Below, piece after piece: positions 7,681-13,226 of a stretch of DNA of 13,226 nt. The stretch's first letter is position 1. The number at the start of each line of letters is the position of its first letter. The DNA is from Candidatus Dojkabacteria bacterium (GTDB lineage Bacteria; Patescibacteriota; Dojkabacteria; B142; WJKM01), in the NCBI GenBank assembly GCA_020429465.1, contig JAGQLH010000020.1:1-13226 (forward strand), in the 5' to 3' direction. The notes under the pieces are model-generated. The model ran no database searches, had not been told where the DNA came from, and saw only the letters and a list, made by a program, of their open reading frames with translations. A program made the position numbers and the translations under genes.

Positions 7681-7694
7681 CTATGAATTCATAG
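7681..7694. repeat. Perfect 14-base palindrome upstream of TrkH, possible operator
   Basis: CTATGAATTCATAG is its own reverse complement over all 14 bases. It sits in the 143-base intergenic gap between TrkH and the SRPBCC gene, where the -35 region of the TrkH promoter should be. A dimeric repressor bound here would block that promoter. There is no loop, so it is not a terminator hairpin. Confidence 0.4.
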
Positions 7695-7738
7695 TATTTC
7701 TATTCGCAGTATCTATACAGACATGGTTAGGAGTTACT

Positions 7739-8158
7739 TTAATGTGTTTCAGCATACTTCTGAAAGTTATCCAAGATAGCCTGCCATCCAGCACGTTGCA
7801 TTTCTTCTGGATTTTCATCTTCCATTTCAAATACTACTTTCACATGTGTTGTATCCTCGTCTATTGTATTAAAGGTGACTTCAACTCTGCGTCCATCATC
7901 CATTTTATATTTCATAAACGAATGCTGTTCTACTTCTTCATAGATGCCATTAAAATCAAATCCTTCACTGCCATCTTTAGACTCCATTCGGTAACTAAAT
8001 GTCCCACCAACTCGTAAGTCATTTGAAGCACTTGGTGAATGCCAGTCATCCGAAGCTTGGTTCCATTTTGTAACATGTTCATCAGAAGTATAGTATTCCC
8101 ATACCTTTTCTAATGGTGCATGCACATCGGCCTCAACGGTAATTGTTCTATTTTCCAT
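7739..8158 (-). CDS. SRPBCC (AHSA1/START-like) domain protein
   Basis: This 139-residue protein is one complete SRPBCC/AHSA1 helix-grip domain. The opening strand and first helix read ITVEADVHAPLEKVWEYYT (6-24), followed by TKWNQASDDWH. Then come RVGGTFSYRMESKDG and FNGIYEEVEQHSFMKY, and finally the alternating strands VEVTFNTIDEDTTHVKVVFE and the C-terminal helix GWQAILDNFQKYAE that closes the hydrophobic cavity. These are the standard AHSA1-type motifs. Such proteins bind hydrophobic ligands or assist proteins, but the substrate cannot be told from sequence. It follows the upstream anchored protein by only 8 bases, yet has its own perfect TATAAT -10 box inside that gene's end, so it may be both co-transcribed and separately expressed. 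Confidence 0.88.
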   Translation of the reverse strand: MENRTITVEADVHAPLEKVWEYYTSDEHVTKWNQASDDWHSPSASNDLRVGGTFSYRMESKDGSEGFDFNGIYEEVEQHSFMKYKMDDGRRVEVTFNTIDEDTTHVKVVFEMEDENPEEMQRAGWQAILDNFQKYAETH

Positions 8159-8166
8159 AGCGGTAC

Positions 8167-8784
8167 TTAGGTAATTCGCTTCTTAATTATAACTGGGGTA
8201 AGTATCATTACTATGAGTATAGAGATCCCAATGGCAATAAGATTATCTCGAACAAATGGTGGGAGTACTTGAGTAACATTTGTGAATGGTGAACGAGTGA
8301 GGGATCCATTTGGATCTTCACTACAATCAGAAATAGCAATTGCGGTTTCACATCCTTCTTCCTCTCGTTGACAAACCCCTTGAATCTGGTAGAGCCTAAT
8401 TCCATTCGGGTTATTATCAGACTGTAACATAATTGTTCCCGACGCTTGATAAAGTTCATTACCATGTGCCTGATAGTCGTTCTCTACAATAGTATATCCT
8501 TCTACTGGTTCTTGTTGGAGTGTCTGTAAGTAGTACTGGTATACTGTCACTACAGGATCAGATGCGGTATATGAATTCCAGGTCCAGTAGGGACATTCTG
8601 CTGGTTTATTACTAAACGATGCTGATATAACGTCGTGATCCTCCCGAGCTCCAGGAAACCTAGGTCCTAATTCAGCACTAAAATATGGTTCTGGATTAAA
8701 TTCAGTCTGCGCTAGAACGAAACTACTAGTAAATACTGAGATCATACCTAAGAACATAGTTATTACCAGTGAGCGAATATTCAT
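8167..8784 (-). CDS. Exported protein with signal peptide and C-terminal membrane anchor, function unknown
   Basis: This 205-residue protein from the ATG at 8784 starts with a signal-peptide-like segment, a basic start followed by a hydrophobic core at about 6-25, with a plausible cleavage after VLA (25). It ends with one membrane span (about 181-199) and a basic tail KKRIT. The body would therefore lie outside the membrane, anchored at its C-terminus. Four extracytoplasmic cysteines (64, 138, 145, 154) could form two disulfides. No catalytic motif or known family was recognised. The longer in-frame start at 8865 is rejected because it would bury the signal peptide behind 27 extra residues and because a TACAAT box lies 10 bases before 8784. 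It faces the divergent gene at 8996. Confidence 0.65.
   Translation of the reverse strand: MNIRSLVITMFLGMISVFTSSFVLAQTEFNPEPYFSAELGPRFPGAREDHDVISASFSNKPAECPYWTWNSYTASDPVVTVYQYYLQTLQQEPVEGYTIVENDYQAHGNELYQASGTIMLQSDNNPNGIRLYQIQGVCQREEEGCETAIAISDCSEDPNGSLTRSPFTNVTQVLPPFVRDNLIAIGISILIVMILTPVIIKKRIT
8186..8191 (-). promoter_or_regulatory. Consensus -10 box for the SRPBCC gene
   Basis: TATAAT on the minus strand lies 27 bases before the SRPBCC ATG, within the last codons of the upstream gene. The predicted leader is about 20 bases, with no Shine-Dalgarno. No clear -35 box was recognised. Confidence 0.35.
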
Positions 8785-8794
8785 GATGAGATTT

Positions 8795-8800
8795 ATTGTA
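8795..8800 (-). promoter_or_regulatory. Candidate -10 box for the C-terminally anchored exported protein
   Basis: TACAAT on the minus strand ends 10 bases before the ATG at 8784, so the transcript would carry a leader of only a few bases. The palindrome at 8805-8819 lies immediately upstream, in the spacer between -10 and -35. Confidence 0.35.
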
Positions 8801-8804
8801 AAGT

Positions 8805-8819
8805 ATGATTTAAAATCAT
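8805..8819. repeat. Inverted repeat (7-1-7) at the minus-strand promoter of the divergent region
   Basis: ATGATTT-A-AAATCAT is a perfect 7-base inverted repeat with a single central base, directly upstream of the TACAAT -10 box. Its position suits an operator, but such AT-rich palindromes also arise by chance. Confidence 0.3.
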
Positions 8820-8866
8820 TATAACCAAATTTAATCAAAAATACTTTCCAGTGGATATTAGTCATT

Positions 8867-8891
8867 ATGAATAGAGGTACTCATGAATAGA
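8867..8891. repeat. Pair of 9-base direct repeats in the divergent intergenic region
   Basis: ATGAATAGA occurs at 8867-8875 and 8883-8891, 16 bases apart start to start. The region also holds the starts of two divergent genes, so a regulator site is possible. The signal is weak. Confidence 0.2.
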
Positions 8892-8932
8892 TACTTACAT
8901 TCTTTGAGTTTAAAGTATAAGTAGCTCACCTA

Positions 8933-8960
8933 TTGACTTAAGGTAGTTTTTTTCTAACAA
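8933..8960 (+). promoter_or_regulatory. Candidate promoter for the gene at 8996
   Basis: TTGACT at 8933-8938 matches five of six -35 consensus bases. A poor -10 (TAACAA, 8955-8960) follows after 16 bases. The start codon lies 35 bases after the -10. This is the best -35 box seen in the window, facing away from the promoter at 8795-8800. Confidence 0.4.
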
Positions 8961-8995
8961 TGAAGTAGTGAAAAACTAATTTTTAAAAACCACCC

Positions 8996-9637
8996 ATGAG
9001 GAATAGTAGTGCTTTTAAGATTGCAGTAATTGTTACATTTGTATGTATACTCACCTTGCCTATAGGAGCCATGCTTGGATACTTCTTAGTAGGAAATTTT
9101 TCAGATAAAGACACTGCACATACTCAAGAGGATACAGTGAATTCCTTGCCAACTGTAGAAAATAATGAAGAATTACTAGCTGAGAATACAGAAGAAGACC
9201 CATTTACATATACTCTCTCTGATCTCAAGTTGAAGAACTTACACCTTATTAATAACGCTTCATTTGAAAATGGAACTCTAGAATTAGAATTGGTAAAAGT
9301 TAACCCTGTATACTGTTCAGAACTATGGACGGAATGTAGAGATGAAAATCGCTACGGTTTTGATGAACTGTATGGGACTGAAACCACCTATACAGTTGCG
9401 GCTGATAGTGTATTCCTCTACCCTGATGCTTATGAAACTTGCGAATTATCAAATCCTCTAAACGATGATTCTATATTCGTTCATACATCGTATTCTCTAG
9501 AAGACTTTTATTCCATGTTTATAGCTTGCAGGAATCCTGAAGGAGGAGCCGCACGTTATCTCGTTGATGCTACTATTGAAGACGGTACAATTATCCAGCT
9601 GAGAGAGGTAGATATAGACCGAAAGAACAACAATTAA
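8996..9637 (+). CDS. N-terminally anchored exported protein, function unknown
   Basis: This 213-residue protein has an N-terminal hydrophobic segment (about 9-33) acting as uncleaved anchor or signal. A low-complexity acidic linker follows (about 37-68, rich in Glu, Asp, Asn, Thr), then a compact domain (about 70-213). The domain carries four extracytoplasmic cysteines (107, 114, 149, 178), again an even number that fits two disulfides, and an alternating strand pattern such as TLELELVKV and YLVDATIEDGTIIQL. No known family was recognised. It is transcribed divergently from the other anchored four-cysteine protein at 8167-8784, and the pair could work together, but that is inference. The ATG at 8996 is preceded by CCACCC rather than a Shine-Dalgarno. 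Confidence 0.65.
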   Translation: MRNSSAFKIAVIVTFVCILTLPIGAMLGYFLVGNFSDKDTAHTQEDTVNSLPTVENNEELLAENTEEDPFTYTLSDLKLKNLHLINNASFENGTLELELVKVNPVYCSELWTECRDENRYGFDELYGTETTYTVAADSVFLYPDAYETCELSNPLNDDSIFVHTSYSLEDFYSMFIACRNPEGGAARYLVDATIEDGTIIQLREVDIDRKNNN

Positions 9638-9667
9638 TAGTAATGTAATCAAACATAGTAGAAGGAT

Positions 9668-10756
9668 TTATATCCATCCAGTATACGCTGCAACAACATA
9701 GATTATGTATGATGCAATGAGCACAATTCCAAAGTTTCTTCCTGCTTTGAATTTTTGTGATGCAAGTAAAGCTAACACCGCTACAAGTGTTGCGAATAGT
9801 AAGAAAATTGAGCTTGAAATATTTGATTCATCAATATTTCCTATTGGCCCATGAATAGCTGAATAAATAAAGAGTGGTAATCCAAGACTTACAAGAATGT
9901 CGAATACGTTACTTCCTATTGCATTACTAATTGCCATATCCCCCCTACCCTGACGTGAAACTACCACCGACCCTATTAACTCTGGGATAGAACTTCCTCC
10001 TGCAAGAATGGTAAGTGCAATGATGACAGATGGTATTCCAACTGCTCCAGCAAGTGCTTCTGCAGCAACTACCAACCAATAAGAGAAATATCCAATCACT
10101 CCTAATGAGATTACAAATATTGGAATGGTCCATTTTTCTTTCTTTTCGGGATCGGGTAGTAAATTTATAATAATATCTATTGGGTAGGTAAGATATGAAA
10201 GTAATTTTTTACCTTTATGTTTCTTCCTATCTTTCTCCATTCCTTCTTCAACCAATTCAATTGGATCTGGCTCATTTTTCTCTTCTTCCGACATATATCT
10301 TGTCCATGCAAATAAAACAACTAGGTATACAAAGTATCCAATCAATAACATAGCGGATTCAAAGAATGTTACCGTTCCATCTCGGACGAACAAAATAAGC
10401 AGCACAATAGTAATTGCATAGAAGAACCCATCACGAATGACTGGCTTCCAATTTAGATACGATGTTTTTACGAGTGCAGCAAAACCAATTACCACAAGGA
10501 TTTGAAAAATAGCAGATCCTACAACGGTCCCCAGTCCTATTCCTGGGTTGGAATTTTCTTTAAACAATGCAATAAGTGCGGTACTTAATTCAGGAGCACT
10601 GGTTCCCATAGCCATTAGCGTTGCCCCTGCAACACTTGGTGTTAGCTTCATCCATTTCGAAATAATATCGAGGCTCTTAATAAAATAATCATCTACAATT
10701 TTTGCCATTATGTAGAATGAAATTGCTATGACTACTAATGCTAACCATGCTGACAT
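9668..10756 (-). CDS. NCKX-like cation/Ca2+ exchanger (CaCA superfamily)
   Basis: This 362-residue membrane antiporter has the two inverted alpha repeats of CaCA exchangers, separated by an acidic and basic cytoplasmic loop (about 155-210). Alpha-1 has GATLMAMGTSAPEL (44-57, E56) and GTVVGSAIFQ (76-85). Alpha-2 has AGGSSIPEL (252-260, E259), RQGRGDMAISN and GSNVFD (281-286, D286). The N-terminal VDDYFIKSLDII (21-32) and the RQGxGDMA stretch are closer to the K+-dependent NCKX type than to YrbG-like exchangers. D286 aligns with NCKX2 Asp575, which is linked to K+ dependence. The family exports Ca2+ in exchange for Na+ (with K+ in NCKX). The ATG at 10756 is preferred; the longer frame opens at a TTG (10807) within a possible -35 box. 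It converges on the gene at 8996-9637 with 30 bases between. Confidence 0.9.
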   Translation of the reverse strand: MSAWLALVVIAISFYIMAKIVDDYFIKSLDIISKWMKLTPSVAGATLMAMGTSAPELSTALIALFKENSNPGIGLGTVVGSAIFQILVVIGFAALVKTSYLNWKPVIRDGFFYAITIVLLILFVRDGTVTFFESAMLLIGYFVYLVVLFAWTRYMSEEEKNEPDPIELVEEGMEKDRKKHKGKKLLSYLTYPIDIIINLLPDPEKKEKWTIPIFVISLGVIGYFSYWLVVAAEALAGAVGIPSVIIALTILAGGSSIPELIGSVVVSRQGRGDMAISNAIGSNVFDILVSLGLPLFIYSAIHGPIGNIDESNISSSIFLLFATLVAVLALLASQKFKAGRNFGIVLIASYIIYVVAAYTGWI

Positions 10757-10765
10757 GTCTGTATG

Positions 10766-10779
10766 GATAAAAAGATAAT
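10766..10779 (-). promoter_or_regulatory. 14-base element shared with the peptidase E-like gene (copy 1)
   Basis: Minus strand ATTATCTTTTTATC lies exactly 9 bases before the exchanger ATG. The identical 14 bases at the identical distance precede the peptidase E-like gene (13146-13159), and both genes begin ATGTCA. It may be a -10 region with an initially transcribed T-run, or a regulator site. On the plus strand it reads as two GATAA units. Confidence 0.5.
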
Positions 10780-10849
10780 GTAAACTACCAAACAATTTAT
10801 ATTTCAAAAATTGGAGAATTTGGATCTGGGTATTCTAACATGCCGATTT

Positions 10850-11935
10850 TTACTCGACAATTCCTTTTACAACAAATTTCCGCACGAATGGGATAAGGTT
10901 AAAGGCTACCGAAGCACTAACATTCCCAAGAATTCCTTTATTTTGAACAAATAAGGATATAAATTTGATTGTCCTAACAATTTTTCTTCCCTGTCGCTCA
11001 CGTTCTCGTGCCCAATTTTCTAGGGGGATATCATTGGCCAATGATTCTGCCAAACTGTATGCATCTTCCATTCCCTTGTTCATACCCCTCCCCCCAATGG
11101 GAGAATGTACATTTGCTGCATCACCAATAAGTACAACACTATCCTTATACATCGTTTCTGCTGCTCTATACCCTACGGTAAATTCAGAATCCCACAATAC
11201 TTTTTCAACTTCAAAATTTGTATACGTCTTGTAGGTAGAAGAAAAACGTTCGAGTACATTATGAGATGGAGTAACTATACGAAACACGTCTTTACCTGCT
11301 GGAATTGCTGCCATAAATGGCATTTTATCCATATACAAATATGCTTGAGAGATTTTTTCTGGATTTTTTACTTGAACCTCCGCTTGTGTCCATATTGTTT
11401 CATCATCCGAACCTTCAAAAGCAATATTCATTAATTGTCTCGTAGTACTATAAACGCCATCTGCACCTATAAGCAGATCATAGTTAATTTGTTCATGTTC
11501 ACCATCTTTTGTTTTTACAACTATTTGTTTTGTTCTTGGTTTAATATCGGTAAGTTCTTTTCCACGTTCAATTTTTACTGTATTTATTTTTAATAATGAA
11601 ATCAGTATTTTTTCTATCTCTTCTTGCTCCAATGCTGCAAGGTAATCATATCTATGATGAATCCCCGTAATTACTAATTCCCTCTTTTGCTTGTTTTTAC
11701 AAAGTTGTAGGTGATTTATCTTTCTCGCAAGAGGCAATAACTCTTTCGTTAAACCTGACGGTTCAAAAAGCTCAAGGGTATGTGGGTGAATAGCAAGTGC
11801 TTTCCCTTTTGTAGTGGGATAGGTGGTTTTTTCAATTACTCGAATATTTGTGAATCCCCTTCTCGCTAATTCTAGTGCAACGGATAGTCCTGATGGACCT
11901 GCACCTATGATTACGATCACCATTTCATATAGCAT
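10850..11935 (-). CDS. FAD-dependent monooxygenase of the PHBH fold (group A flavoprotein)
   Basis: This 361-residue flavoprotein resembles UbiH/PHBH-type aromatic or lipid hydroxylases. The N-terminal Rossmann loop is GAGPSG (11-16) with an acidic E35 (RVIEK) at the end of the second strand for the ribose. The DG motif is LLIGADGVYSTTR (154-166) and the GD motif VVLIGDAANVHSPIGGRGMN (267-286), followed by the helix MEDAYSLAESLA. The catalysed reaction would use NAD(P)H and O2 to hydroxylate a substrate; which one is unknown. The chosen ATG at 11935 is uncertain: the ATG at 11923 (MVIVIIGAG) would put the first strand directly at the N-terminus. A TATACT -10 box precedes the first ATG by 16 bases. 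It lies 63 bases from the gene upstream and 93 from the exchanger downstream. Confidence 0.88.
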   Translation of the reverse strand: MLYEMVIVIIGAGPSGLSVALELARRGFTNIRVIEKTTYPTTKGKALAIHPHTLELFEPSGLTKELLPLARKINHLQLCKNKQKRELVITGIHHRYDYLAALEQEEIEKILISLLKINTVKIERGKELTDIKPRTKQIVVKTKDGEHEQINYDLLIGADGVYSTTRQLMNIAFEGSDDETIWTQAEVQVKNPEKISQAYLYMDKMPFMAAIPAGKDVFRIVTPSHNVLERFSSTYKTYTNFEVEKVLWDSEFTVGYRAAETMYKDSVVLIGDAANVHSPIGGRGMNKGMEDAYSLAESLANDIPLENWARERERQGRKIVRTIKFISLFVQNKGILGNVSASVAFNLIPFVRKFVVKGIVE

Positions 11936-11951
11936 GTGATATACAACTCAA

Positions 11952-11957
11952 AGTATA
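11952..11957 (-). promoter_or_regulatory. Candidate -10 box for the FAD monooxygenase
   Basis: TATACT on the minus strand is preceded by a T-run and lies 16 bases before the ATG at 11935, giving a leader of about 9 bases. No Shine-Dalgarno and no good -35 box were seen. Confidence 0.35.
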
Positions 11958-11998
11958 AAAATTCCTAATAGCAATAGACCTATATAAGCGTTCTATTA

Positions 11999-12472
11999 TC
12001 AATTATCTTCCTCAGGTCTCTCACTATGAATTCCTTCAAATAATTCAAGAACTAGTGGGTGCATAGCTCGTCCTTCATCTTCTGTATAAAGATGGGAAAC
12101 ATCTGCATACCAAATTTCTTGAGTTGGATCGCCAAATGTAGAGGCAACCCGAATCATCTCGTCCCGTGTTTGCTTATCCGTTAAACCATCTCTAAATGCA
12201 TTATCCACCACTGCAAAAATTGACGCAACAGTATTAGGATTTGTCATTGACTCCCCAGCGTACCTACCTTGAGTCACGGAAATAGTATCGTCATCCACAA
12301 CTGTTCCGCTCAAAGCTGACCTTAAAAGCGCATTTTTTGCAGGCTGTTCAGCCATTCTTACTGCTAAGGTATATAAGGCATGGAAGTTTGGAGGAAATTG
12401 GTATAATTCTTCAAAAAACTTGACTAAATCTAATATTGGTCTAGATTGTGGTGCTCCGTCTGGTGTTGTCAT
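11999..12472 (-). CDS. Acidic soluble protein of unknown function
   Basis: This 157-residue protein starts at the ATG at 12472. It has no signal peptide, membrane segment or cysteine, and is rich in acidic residues (Asp/Glu clusters at 60-62 and the C-terminal RPEEDN). It appears mostly helical, with segments at about 12-25, 30-56, 80-95 and 98-112, and a Trp-Tyr at 121-122. No family was recognised. The longer frame from 12541 adds 23 basic and aromatic residues and would overlap the upstream gene by 8 bases. It is rejected because the added stretch (many Lys, Asn, Tyr) reads like translated AT-rich leader. A weak TATATT box lies at 12493-12498. The gene order suggests possible co-transcription with the peptidase E-like gene 61 bases upstream. 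Confidence 0.6.
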   Translation of the reverse strand: MTTPDGAPQSRPILDLVKFFEELYQFPPNFHALYTLAVRMAEQPAKNALLRSALSGTVVDDDTISVTQGRYAGESMTNPNTVASIFAVVDNAFRDGLTDKQTRDEMIRVASTFGDPTQEIWYADVSHLYTEDEGRAMHPLVLELFEGIHSERPEEDN

Positions 12473-12533
12473 TTTAGTATATTGCTTTAAATAATATAAC
12501 TTGATGTAAAGGTTTTTATTATTACTGATTGGT

Positions 12534-13136
12534 TTATACACTCCTAAAGCTAACTAATCCATCCTCAATCTTGAGATACTGGTTGTCTCGGAGTGGAACT
12601 AGAAAATGATTGTCTGCAAAAATTTTCGAAAGACGATCATCAAGATAAAGATTATGTCGTTCTGGCAATCCCCAGTGAGGAATAATGAGCATCGGCACAA
12701 GATCTAATCCCATAGGTCCTTCAGTATCATCTCTATAAATCCGTGAAATATCTGGCGCAGCAGAGATAGAACCCCCACTCGATCCTGTATAAATAACTCC
12801 TCTCTCTAACGCTTGTTTTATCCATGATTCAAATCCAGAGTTCTTTGCTTCAGTTACAATTTTATGACAATTTCCTCCATTTACATGAACGATATCTACA
12901 TCTTTCAAATCAGATTCTATATCTTTAGGGGTTTTTCCTGTAAGAGTGTAATCAAATAGATCAAAACCTGCCTCCTTCATTCCATTTCGATTAGCATCTA
13001 CCCAAGAGTGATCTTTATGTGTTTCTGCCCCTGTAGTTATAAAAATGGTTTTGAAAGATTTCTTGTAGTGCTGAATGTCTTCGAAAATATCTTTAGCAAC
13101 AAAATGAATATCAGAGGAGAGGTAGATACGTGACAT
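12534..13136 (-). CDS. Peptidase E-like (S51) class I glutamine-amidotransferase-fold hydrolase
   Basis: This 200-residue cytoplasmic protein belongs to the S51 peptidase family (dipeptidase E/cyanophycinase group), which cleaves Asp-containing dipeptides in characterised members. The nucleophile elbow is TGSSGGS (117-123) with S120 as nucleophile in the G-x-S-x-G pattern. The oxyanion segment is VNGGN (85-89), and the likely catalytic histidine is H154 in IIPHWG. The early ITTGAETHKDHSWVDANRNG segment is also typical. Length and motif spacing match a complete enzyme. The ATG at 13136 is preferred to that at 13166 because it puts the first strand (SRIYLSSD) at the N-terminus and the shared 14-base element 9 bases upstream. 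The exact dipeptide or peptide substrate is not determined by sequence. Confidence 0.85.
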   Translation of the reverse strand: MSRIYLSSDIHFVAKDIFEDIQHYKKSFKTIFITTGAETHKDHSWVDANRNGMKEAGFDLFDYTLTGKTPKDIESDLKDVDIVHVNGGNCHKIVTEAKNSGFESWIKQALERGVIYTGSSGGSISAAPDISRIYRDDTEGPMGLDLVPMLIIPHWGLPERHNLYLDDRLSKIFADNHFLVPLRDNQYLKIEDGLVSFRSV

Positions 13137-13145
13137 GTTATGGTT

Positions 13146-13159
13146 GATAAAAAGATAAT
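13146..13159 (-). promoter_or_regulatory. 14-base element shared with the Ca2+ exchanger gene (copy 2)
   Basis: Minus strand ATTATCTTTTTATC lies exactly 9 bases before the ATG at 13136. Sequence and distance to the start codon are identical to the copy at 10766-10779, whereas the 9 bases between the element and the ATG differ (AACCATAAC here, CATACAGAC there). Confidence 0.5.
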
Positions 13160-13213
13160 AATGCAATCATAGTGAATCGGTTACAGCAACATTCTCGTGA
13201 TTCCTATATAGAT

Positions 13214-13226
13214 AGATCGGAAGAGC
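13214..13226. other. Residual Illumina adapter sequence at the contig end (not genomic)
   Basis: The last 13 bases, AGATCGGAAGAGC, are exactly the common core of Illumina TruSeq-type adapters. They end flush with the window. This should be treated as untrimmed adapter; the genomic sequence ends at or before 13213. Confidence 0.93.

Noticed and set aside
7622..8017. 131-codon plus-strand ORF across the TrkH/SRPBCC junction
   Set aside because: It is antisense to the SRPBCC domain, and its Phe/Cys/Ile-rich composition is that of a shadow translation.
8785..8865. 27-residue N-terminal extension of the exported protein at 8167-8784
   Set aside because: It would displace a clear signal peptide and spans the candidate promoter.
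10965..11434. Plus-strand ORFs inside the FAD monooxygenase gene
   Set aside because: They are antisense to the GD and DG motif regions of a complete flavoprotein and lack any domain signal.
11965..11998. Hairpin AATAGA/TCTATT after the acidic-protein gene
   Set aside because: A six-base AT-rich stem with a 13-base loop and no T-run is too weak to call a terminator.

Overview
The window is AT-rich (GC roughly in the mid-30s percent by eye) and looks like a metagenomic contig end. The right edge finishes in a perfect 13-base Illumina adapter core, and the left edge cuts through an open gene. TGA is used as an ordinary stop (3224-3226, 5979-5981), so the bacterial code 11 applies. Compact genes, tiny intergenic gaps, many small exported proteins without known function, near-leaderless-looking starts, and the mix of DUF2202, TrkH and peptidase-E-like genes suggest an uncultured bacterium, possibly of the Patescibacteria/CPR type. 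That placement is an inference; there is no rRNA or marker gene in the window to prove it.

Region 1 (1-3887, + strand) is a defence-like cluster. It holds the C-terminal target-recognition part of an Eco57I/TaqI-type restriction-modification enzyme, overlapped by 8 bases by a 901-residue PHP-phosphoesterase/SMC-like ATPase (TrlF/Ppl-like architecture). After this come a tiny ATGA-coupled ORF and a HEPN-superfamily-like protein. This is the most interesting part of the window: a modification enzyme, an ATPase-nuclease and a HEPN-like protein in one apparent transcription unit.

Region 2 (3962-5981, + strand) holds a three-segment membrane protein with a ten-cysteine extracytoplasmic domain, a membrane-anchored DUF2202 ferritin-like protein and a GNAT acetyltransferase.

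Region 3 (6030-8784, - strand) holds a TrkH/KtrB potassium channel subunit, an AHSA1/SRPBCC protein, and a signal-peptide protein with a C-terminal membrane anchor. A divergent promoter region (8785-8995) leads to an anchored exported protein of unknown function on the + strand (8996-9637).

Region 4 (9668-13136, - strand) holds an NCKX-like cation/Ca2+ exchanger, a PHBH-fold FAD monooxygenase, an unrecognised acidic protein, and a peptidase E-like serine hydrolase. The exchanger and the peptidase share an identical 14-base element exactly 9 bases before their start codons.

Several genes start better at an internal ATG than at the longest ORF start. In two cases the longest-ORF TTG lies where a -35 box would be. 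No tRNA, rRNA, CRISPR array, insertion sequence or convincing rho-independent terminator was seen. No gene-free stretch exceeds about 210 bases.
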